Positions 59,770-64,000 of a DNA stretch of 64,000 nt are shown here, piece by piece. Numbering within the stretch: the first letter of the stretch is position 1; the number at the start of each line of letters is the position of its first letter. Position numbers and translations under genes: made by a program. Source of the DNA: Streptomyces echinatus (lineage in GTDB: Bacteria; Actinomycetota; Actinomycetes; Streptomycetales; Streptomycetaceae). The notes below the pieces were generated by a model. The model did no database searches and was not told where the DNA came from. It was given only the letters and a program-made list of their open reading frames with translations. The DNA lies in contig NZ_JACHJK010000001.1 of NCBI RefSeq assembly GCF_014203595.1, forward strand, positions 312,582 to 376,581. Direction: 5' to 3'.

Positions 59770-60009
59770 ATGTCGCGTATCGCGAAGGGCCTGGTCCTGA
59801 CCTACGCCGCCGTCGCGGCCGTCGCCGCTGGTGCCGGCGTGGCCGCCGCCGACGCCGGCGCCACCGGTTTCGCCGCCAACTCGCCGGGTGTCCTGTCGGG
59901 TAACGCCGTCGAGGTCCCGATCCACCTGCCGATCAACGTCTGCGGCAACACCGTCGACGTCATCGGTGCGCTGAACCCGGCGTTCGGCAACGCCTGCGTC
60001 AGCGACTGA
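59770..60009 (+). CDS. Short chaplin
   Basis: 79 residues from the ATG at 59770, which follows AAGGAGCAC. A signal peptide (cleavage near VAAADAG) is followed by one chaplin domain: NSPGVLSGNAVEVPIHLPIN, VCGNTVDVIGALNPAFGNAC, VSD, with both cysteines. By position beside the polysaccharide operon it corresponds to ChpF of S. coelicolor, but short chaplins are too alike to name by sequence alone. It forms part of the hydrophobic amyloid layer on aerial hyphae. Confidence 0.92.
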   Translation: MSRIAKGLVLTYAAVAAVAAGAGVAAADAGATGFAANSPGVLSGNAVEVPIHLPINVCGNTVDVIGALNPAFGNACVSD

Positions 60010-60181
60010 CGTCGGAACGCAGATCTTCCGGCCGGCCGCCCACCCCGCGCATGCGCTGCGAGGCGGACGGCCGGTTTCGCGCTCCCTCGGACGGATCACA
60101 GCGGGTGTGTGAGCGGTTGCGCCGCGCGATGGGCGAACAGACGGTGGGCACAGGTCCCACTGTTCGCCGAAAGGAAAGTCC

Positions 60182-61117
60182 ATGCGTGATCTGCCCGCCC
60201 GGCGTCTCGCGTCCACCGTCCTCTGTGCGGCCGTCCTGGTCGGCATCACCGGCCCGGCCGTCGCCGCCGCCGACACGGCCCGGCATCAGGGGCGTGTCCC
60301 CGCCCCTGTCCCGGCCGCGGCGAAGGAGAAGCTGCTCGCCCAGGCCAGAGCCCTGGGTGATACGAACCCCGTGCTCTCTCCGGTCGTCGAACTGCTCGAC
60401 CAGTCGCTGCAGAAGGGCAAGCTCCCCGCCGACCGGGCCCGACAGCTGGGCGAGGCGGCGAAGGAGGCTGTGGCCAGGGCCGCCGCCGACCCGAAGCCCG
60501 CGACGCCGACGGCCACTGCCGCTCCGACGGCGACCGCGAAGCCCGCGACGCCGACGGCCACTGCCGCGCCCACGACAACCGCCAAGCCCGCGACGCCGAC
60601 GGCCACTGCCGCGCCCACGACAACCGCCGAGCCCGCGAAGCCGACTGCGACCGCGAAGCCTGCGGCCGAGGTGTCGCCCACGGCGCCGGTGACCGCGAAG
60701 CCCGCGGCCCCGACGGGCACCGCCGCGCCCACGGCGACCGCCAAGCCCGCCACCCCCACCGCGTCCGCGGCGCCGGCCGCGCCCACGGCCTCCGGCGTCC
60801 CCGCGTCCCCTGCCGCTCCCGCGAGTTCCGCCGCCCCCGCGGCCCTCACAGCCCCTGTGGCCGCACGGCACGCGAACGTCGGCGTGCCCTCCTCCCGCGA
60901 CCTCCTCGGTGACGCGCTCAGCGCAGTGCAGACCGCGATCGACAACCTGGTGAAGGCGGTCACCGACGGCCTCGACCAGCTCCTGTCGTCCGCCGACGAC
61001 GTGGTGTCCGGCCTGGTAGACCTGCTGACGTCCGTCCTCGGTGGCGGCCTGCCCACGAACACTCTGGCCGAACTTCCCTCGCCGGCCGCGCTGCCGAGCC
61101 TGCCCACGACCGGCTGA
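60182..61117 (+). CDS. Secreted Pro/Ala/Thr-rich protein
   Basis: 311 residues, function unknown. The signal peptide (MRDLPARRLASTVLCAAVLV) is cleaved near VAAADT. A helical charged region follows (residues about 45-103: KEKLLAQARALGD, LLDQSLQKGKLPADRARQLG). Residues 105-149 are three 15-residue repeats of KPATPTATAAPTTTA type, and a long Ala/Pro/Thr stretch runs to about 235. The C-terminal segment (DLLGDALSAVQTAIDNLVKA, LDQLLSSADDVVSGLVDLLT) is amphipathic. It looks like a wall-spanning exported protein. It is co-oriented with the chaplin 172 bases upstream. Confidence 0.78.
   Translation: MRDLPARRLASTVLCAAVLVGITGPAVAAADTARHQGRVPAPVPAAAKEKLLAQARALGDTNPVLSPVVELLDQSLQKGKLPADRARQLGEAAKEAVARAAADPKPATPTATAAPTATAKPATPTATAAPTTTAKPATPTATAAPTTTAEPAKPTATAKPAAEVSPTAPVTAKPAAPTGTAAPTATAKPATPTASAAPAAPTASGVPASPAAPASSAAPAALTAPVAARHANVGVPSSRDLLGDALSAVQTAIDNLVKAVTDGLDQLLSSADDVVSGLVDLLTSVLGGGLPTNTLAELPSPAALPSLPTTG
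60494..60628 (+). repeat. Three 45-bp in-frame repeats
   Basis: Units beginning AAGCCCGCGACGCCGACGGC at 60494, 60539 and 60584 encode KPATPTATAAP blocks. Degenerate further copies continue downstream. Confidence 0.75.
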
Positions 61118-61249
61118 GCCGGGGTTCCGCCGGCCCGGTCGGGGATTTCATATGTCTTCTGCGCGTGGGGTTTCCGGCTCGTCCGGAACTCGTTGGGCAC
61201 GGTGTCAGAATTCCCTGCGGCGACTTGCGTTGCCGATGAAAGGAACACG

Positions 61250-61642
61250 ATGAAGTCCCTGAAGGCTGCCGCCGTCGTCGCCGGAACCGTGGCTCTCGCG
61301 GGCATCACCGCGCCCGCGTTCGCCGACGACACCTCCGACTGGACGCCCACCAGCCTCAACGGTGCCGTCAACAAGCTCACCGAGGAGCCCATCACCCTCA
61401 AGGACGCGATGCCGATCAGGCACCAGCCGGACGTGGTCGACACCAAGAGCACGGGCTCGCTGCGCCACGAGGGCAAGGGCAAGGGCAAGGGCAAGGGCAA
61501 GGGCAAGGGCAAGGGCAAGGGCAAGGGCACGGGCAAGGGCAAGAGCACGGGCAAGGGCACGGGCAAGAGCACGGGCAAGGCCGTCGGCACCACGTCGAAC
61601 CAGCACAAGCCACTCCTCGGTGGGCTGCCCCTCCACGGCTGA
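61250..61642 (+). CDS. Small secreted protein with Gly-Lys repeat tail
   Basis: 130 residues from the ATG at 61250 after GAAAGGAAC. The signal peptide MKSLKAAAVVAGTVALAG is cleaved near AFADDT. The mature N-terminal part (SDWTPTSLNGAVNKLTEEP; MPIRHQPDVVDTKSTGSLR) is followed by a strongly basic GKGKGK tail of about 40 residues with GKST/GKGT variants, then HKPLLGGLPLHG. The tail is encoded by GGGCAA hexamers. It might bind acidic wall polymers or nucleic acid; no family is recognised. Confidence 0.75.
   Translation: MKSLKAAAVVAGTVALAGITAPAFADDTSDWTPTSLNGAVNKLTEEPITLKDAMPIRHQPDVVDTKSTGSLRHEGKGKGKGKGKGKGKGKGKGTGKGKSTGKGTGKSTGKAVGTTSNQHKPLLGGLPLHG
61471..61578 (+). repeat. GGGCAA hexanucleotide tandem repeat
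   Basis: Nine perfect copies of GGGCAA (61471-61524), then interrupted copies (GGGCAC, GAGCAC) to about 61578. Length changes would alter the number of Gly-Lys pairs without a frameshift. Confidence 0.9.
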
Positions 61643-61701
61643 CACCCCGTCCCCGCACCCGGAACACTCAGGAGGCGAGAGGCCGGACACGTAGGAGGCG
61701 A

Positions 61702-61733
61702 GGGGCCGGTACCGCACCCGCGGCACCGGCCCC
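61702..61733 (+). terminator. Terminator after the Gly-Lys repeat gene
   Basis: GGGGCCGGT (61702-61710) and ACCGGCCCC (61725-61733), perfect 9-bp arms, about 60 bases after the stop codon. Confidence 0.65.
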
Positions 61734-61842
61734 CGGCCTGTTCGAGGCCAATTCCCTCGTTCGTGTGGAGCGCTCCCGGGCGCTGGTCCGGAAGGGTGAG
61801 AAGTCGTCCGGCGGTGCCAGGGGGCGCCGGTACGGTCGCGCG

Positions 61843-62334
61843 GTGACCACAACCCCCCTCGAGAACCGTCCCGCCGGGCTCGGCACGCTCGTCGTCCTGG
61901 CCTGGAGCGGCGAGGCCCCCGACGGCTCCGACATGCCCTACCTGCTGGCCTACTCCCTCGGTGACGCCGCGGGCGGCCCGGAGGCGACCGCCGCCGCGGT
62001 CGAGCGGCTGCTGGTGAGCAACGGGCTGCCGGTCGGCGGCGAGCTGATCGACGGCACCGGCCGGCCCGGCCTCCCGGTCAGTCTGCTGGTGGCGGCCGGC
62101 CAGGCCGTCGTCCGAATGCCGCAGATGGTCGCCCAGGCCGACGCGCCGCCGGAGTGGCTCGCCGCGGTCAGGGAACGTGGTTACGCCTATCTCGTCTTCA
62201 CCACCCGCGCCTGGCCCGAGGGCGCGCCCGGCCAGGTCGTCGAGCCGGCGGCGCTGGCCGCGTTCGCCGGTGCCGAGGAGACGCTGCAGGCCGCGGCGCA
62301 CGTCGTCCTGCCGGTCACCAGCCTGCGCGGATGA
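61843..62334 (+). CDS. DUF5949 family protein
   Basis: 163 residues from a GTG at 61843. The pattern GTLVVLAWSGEAPDGSDMPY, LLAYSLGDAAGGPEATAAAV and LLVSNGLPVGGELIDGTG is that of DUF5949, a small soluble family known from Streptomyces with no assigned function. No membrane segment or signal peptide is present. The stop overlaps the start of the VKOR-family gene by 4 bases (ATGA), so the two are translated together. Family name is from memory. Confidence 0.78.
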   Translation: MTTTPLENRPAGLGTLVVLAWSGEAPDGSDMPYLLAYSLGDAAGGPEATAAAVERLLVSNGLPVGGELIDGTGRPGLPVSLLVAAGQAVVRMPQMVAQADAPPEWLAAVRERGYAYLVFTTRAWPEGAPGQVVEPAALAAFAGAEETLQAAAHVVLPVTSLRG

Positions 62335-62918
62335 CGTCCAGGGCCCCCGCCGGTGACAGGGGGTTCGGTCTACTCCTGGTGATCACCGGCGCGGCCGGAC
62401 TGCTCGCCTCCTGGGTCATCACCCTGGACGAGTTCAAGCTGCTCGAGAACCCCGCGTTCGTGCCCGGGTGCAGTCTGAACCCGGTGGTGTCCTGCGGGAG
62501 CGTGATGAAGAGCGACCAGGCCTCGGTCTTCGGGTTCCCCAATCCGATGCTGGGGCTGGTGGCCTACGCCGTGGTGATCTGCGTCGGCATGAGCCTGCTG
62601 GCCGGCGCCCGCTTCCCCGGCTGGTACTGGCTGCTGTTCGAGGCCGGTTGCCTGTTCGGCATCGGGTTCGTCTCGTGGCTCCAGTTCGAGTCGCTGTACC
62701 GGATCGACGCGCTCTGCCTGTGGTGCTGTCTGGCCTGGATCGCCACCATTCTCATCTTCTGGTACGCCACCGCACTCATCGTTCGAGCCGGGTTCCTGCC
62801 CGCCCCCGGCCGGCTGAAGCGCTTCTTCGGTGAATTCGGCTGGGTGCTGCCCCAGCTCCATCTCGGAGTGATCGGAATGCTCGTACTCACCCGCTGGTGG
62901 GACTTCTGGACGAGCTGA
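62331..62918 (+). CDS. Vitamin K epoxide reductase (VKOR) family membrane protein
   Basis: 195 residues with about five membrane segments. The VKOR pattern: FVPGCSLNPVVSCGSVMKSD (loop cysteine pair) and the redox CxxC in ALCLWCCLAW on the fourth helix. FGFPNPMLGLVAYAVV is the family's conserved helix start. Bacterial VKORs reoxidise DsbA-like proteins using quinone and so drive disulfide formation outside the membrane. That fits a locus rich in cysteine-paired exported proteins, though the link is inference. It is coupled to the DUF5949 gene. Confidence 0.88.
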   Translation: MTSRAPAGDRGFGLLLVITGAAGLLASWVITLDEFKLLENPAFVPGCSLNPVVSCGSVMKSDQASVFGFPNPMLGLVAYAVVICVGMSLLAGARFPGWYWLLFEAGCLFGIGFVSWLQFESLYRIDALCLWCCLAWIATILIFWYATALIVRAGFLPAPGRLKRFFGEFGWVLPQLHLGVIGMLVLTRWWDFWTS

Positions 62919-63048
62919 CCATCGCCCGGACGGCTGTGACCAGCTGACAAATACGGCAATCGGGCGAAAAGTGAACTGGTGGCGAATTCCGGCTCGTTAC
63001 CCGGTACGGACGTCGATTCCCCGCATCCTGAAAGGGACCGTACCTGAC

Positions 63049-63567
63049 ATGAAGCCGACCACCCGAGCAACGCTCGCCGCCGTCATCACGGGCGTCACGG
63101 CCGCCGTGGGGGCCGCGGCCACCCCCGCCGTCGCCGCGACCGGCACGATCCCGGTCCCCGTGCCGCTGGACGGCGTCTCCAGGTCCCTGGGTGTGGAGAT
63201 GCCCCAGGCCGTCCTGGACGTGCCGTTGCTGACGCCGGGGGTGCCCGAGGGGCCGCGCTTCGTCACCGGGCGGCTGATGCCGGAACGCACCGTTCCCCAG
63301 GTGCCGATCAGGGGTGCCCTGCCCGGCGTGAACCTCCGGACGCCCGTGCCGCACCTCATCGGCGGCGGGGCCGACCACATCGGTGTCGGCACCCCCGCCT
63401 CCGCCCTGCGCACCCTCACCCCCGGCCTGGCCCTGGACGCCCCGCTGACCCCGCCGAACCCGGGCCGTGCCGACCTCCCGGACCTGAAGATGCCGCAGGC
63501 CGCCGTCATCGGCCCGGTCCTGCAGACCGTGGCCGGCGCGGACCTCAGCACGGGCCCGGGACGGTAG
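63049..63567 (+). CDS. Secreted hypothetical protein
   Basis: 172 residues from the ATG at 63049, preceded by GAAAGGGAC. A signal peptide (about 1-30, cleavage near AVAATG) is followed by a Pro/Val/Leu-rich chain without cysteine (IPVPVPLDGVSRSLGVEMPQ; GVPEGPRFVTGRLMPERTVP; GALPGVNLRTPVPHLIGGG; RADLPDLKMPQAAVIGPVLQ). No family is recognised. It is exported like its neighbours and lies just before the tyrosinase cofactor gene. Confidence 0.72.
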   Translation: MKPTTRATLAAVITGVTAAVGAAATPAVAATGTIPVPVPLDGVSRSLGVEMPQAVLDVPLLTPGVPEGPRFVTGRLMPERTVPQVPIRGALPGVNLRTPVPHLIGGGADHIGVGTPASALRTLTPGLALDAPLTPPNPGRADLPDLKMPQAAVIGPVLQTVAGADLSTGPGR

Positions 63568-63589
63568 CCGCGCACGGCCGGACCGCCGT

Positions 63590-63665
63590 CCGGCCGCACG
63601 GCCGTACCCGCCGTACGTACGGCCACACGGCCGCACGGCCGCACGGCCGTACCCGCCGTATGGCT
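63590..63665. repeat. Short GC-rich repeats of CGGCCGCACGGCCGTAC type
   Basis: Overlapping copies of GGCCGCAC and GGCCGTACCCGCCGTA form a simple-sequence patch between the secreted-protein gene and melC1. It can fold into several alternative hairpins and may act as a terminator. Confidence 0.6.
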
Positions 63666-63737
63666 CTACGGCGGTGACCCCGCGCCCCCTCGGCCGGTTA
63701 GCCGGTACGGACATCTGAACCCGGACGAGGAGCGAGC

Positions 63738-64000
63738 ATGGCTGTGGGTGTGGGCGGAGTGGCGGTCGGCGCGGAGCAACAGGCCACAGCGGAACCCGTC
63801 AGAAGGTCACGGCGGGAGGTGGCGCGGGGGCTGCTGGGCTCCGCCGCCGTGCTGGCGATGGCCCCGGTCGTCGCCGCTTCCCGGCCCCTGCCCACCGCCG
63901 GGCCGGCAGACGCCGGAGCCTTCGACGAGACGTACCGGGGCCGCCGTATCCAGGGAGTGCAGGTTTCCGACACGGGCCGCACGCTGGTGGACGGCGTTTG
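63738..64000 (+). CDS. melC1: Tyrosinase cofactor/copper chaperone MelC1, cut by window end
   Basis: The frame opens at ATG 63738 after GGACGAGGAGCGAGC and is still open at base 64000 (87 codons seen). It has a twin-arginine-type leader (RRSRREVARGLLGSAAVLAM) and then AGAFDETYRGRRIQGVQVSD with LVDGV, the typical start of MelC1, which loads copper into tyrosinase MelC2 and escorts it out through Tat. melC2 is expected just beyond the window. Confidence 0.88.
   Translation, partial: MAVGVGGVAVGAEQQATAEPVRRSRREVARGLLGSAAVLAMAPVVAASRPLPTAGPADAGAFDETYRGRRIQGVQVSDTGRTLVDGV

Overview
The window is high-GC actinobacterial DNA and almost certainly comes from a Streptomyces chromosome. Chaplins, two rodlins, a sortase-anchored long chaplin, a tyrosinase cofactor gene (melC1) and many 4-base translational overlaps (ATGA/GTGA) all point there. 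From memory of S. coelicolor, the order citrate synthase, copper ATPase, inositol genes, rodlin pair, chaplins, polysaccharide genes, chaplin, melC1 resembles the SCO2736 to SCO2701 interval read backwards. I could not check that synteny.

Layout. 1-1.5 kb: end of a DUF993 aldolase-like gene coupled to a sugar-phosphate isomerase. 1.8-2.2 kb: a small secreted peptidoglycan-binding protein. 2.3-8.3 kb: a complete ribose operon on the minus strand (rbsR-rbsA-rbsCB fusion-rbsK-rbsD) with twin LacI-type operators. 8.5-12 kb: a secreted SH3-like protein, an IS5-type insertion sequence, an AraC/GyrI-like regulator and a TOPRIM-domain protein. 12.4-15.4 kb: a tandem repeat and a RecD2-like helicase. 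15.6-20.1 kb: citrate synthase, a structured RNA with C-rich hairpin loops (6C-like), then copA and copZ behind a CsoR-type operator. 20.5-21.2 kb: a long chaplin.

21.8-26.7 kb: a dense island of nine small secreted proteins, mostly from three paralogous families with near-identical signal peptides, followed by a stand-alone condensation-domain-like enzyme (26.9-28.3 kb). I consider this the least explained part of the window. 28.6-36.3 kb: an alcohol dehydrogenase, a small HTH protein and an inositol-catabolism operon (iolC, Cgl0159-type aldolase, iolB, iolD, mmsA). 36.4-44.9 kb: a lipoprotein, an APC permease, a hydrolase/ABC-ATPase fusion with its permease, and an acyl-CoA ligase.

44.9-47.7 kb: the rodlin pair rdlB/rdlA, a short chaplin and a repeat-rich chaplin-like protein. 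48.1-59.2 kb: a GH26-type glycoside hydrolase and an eight-gene, translationally coupled exopolysaccharide operon (priming transferase, glycosyltransferases, flippase, polymerase/ligase, deacetylase, chain-length protein, FemAB/GNAT-like transferase). 59.8-64 kb: a chaplin, several small secreted proteins, DUF5949, a VKOR-family protein and the start of melC1.

Ribose and inositol uptake and catabolism feed primary metabolism. Much of the rest builds or decorates the hyphal surface: hydrophobic chaplin/rodlin coat, surface polysaccharide and many exported small proteins. Promoter-like pairs resembling the sigma-BldN consensus with exact 16-base spacing occur before rdlA, rdlB, the long chaplin and the 59.8 kb chaplin, consistent with shared developmental control. 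All functional statements come from motif recognition by eye; no searches were run.
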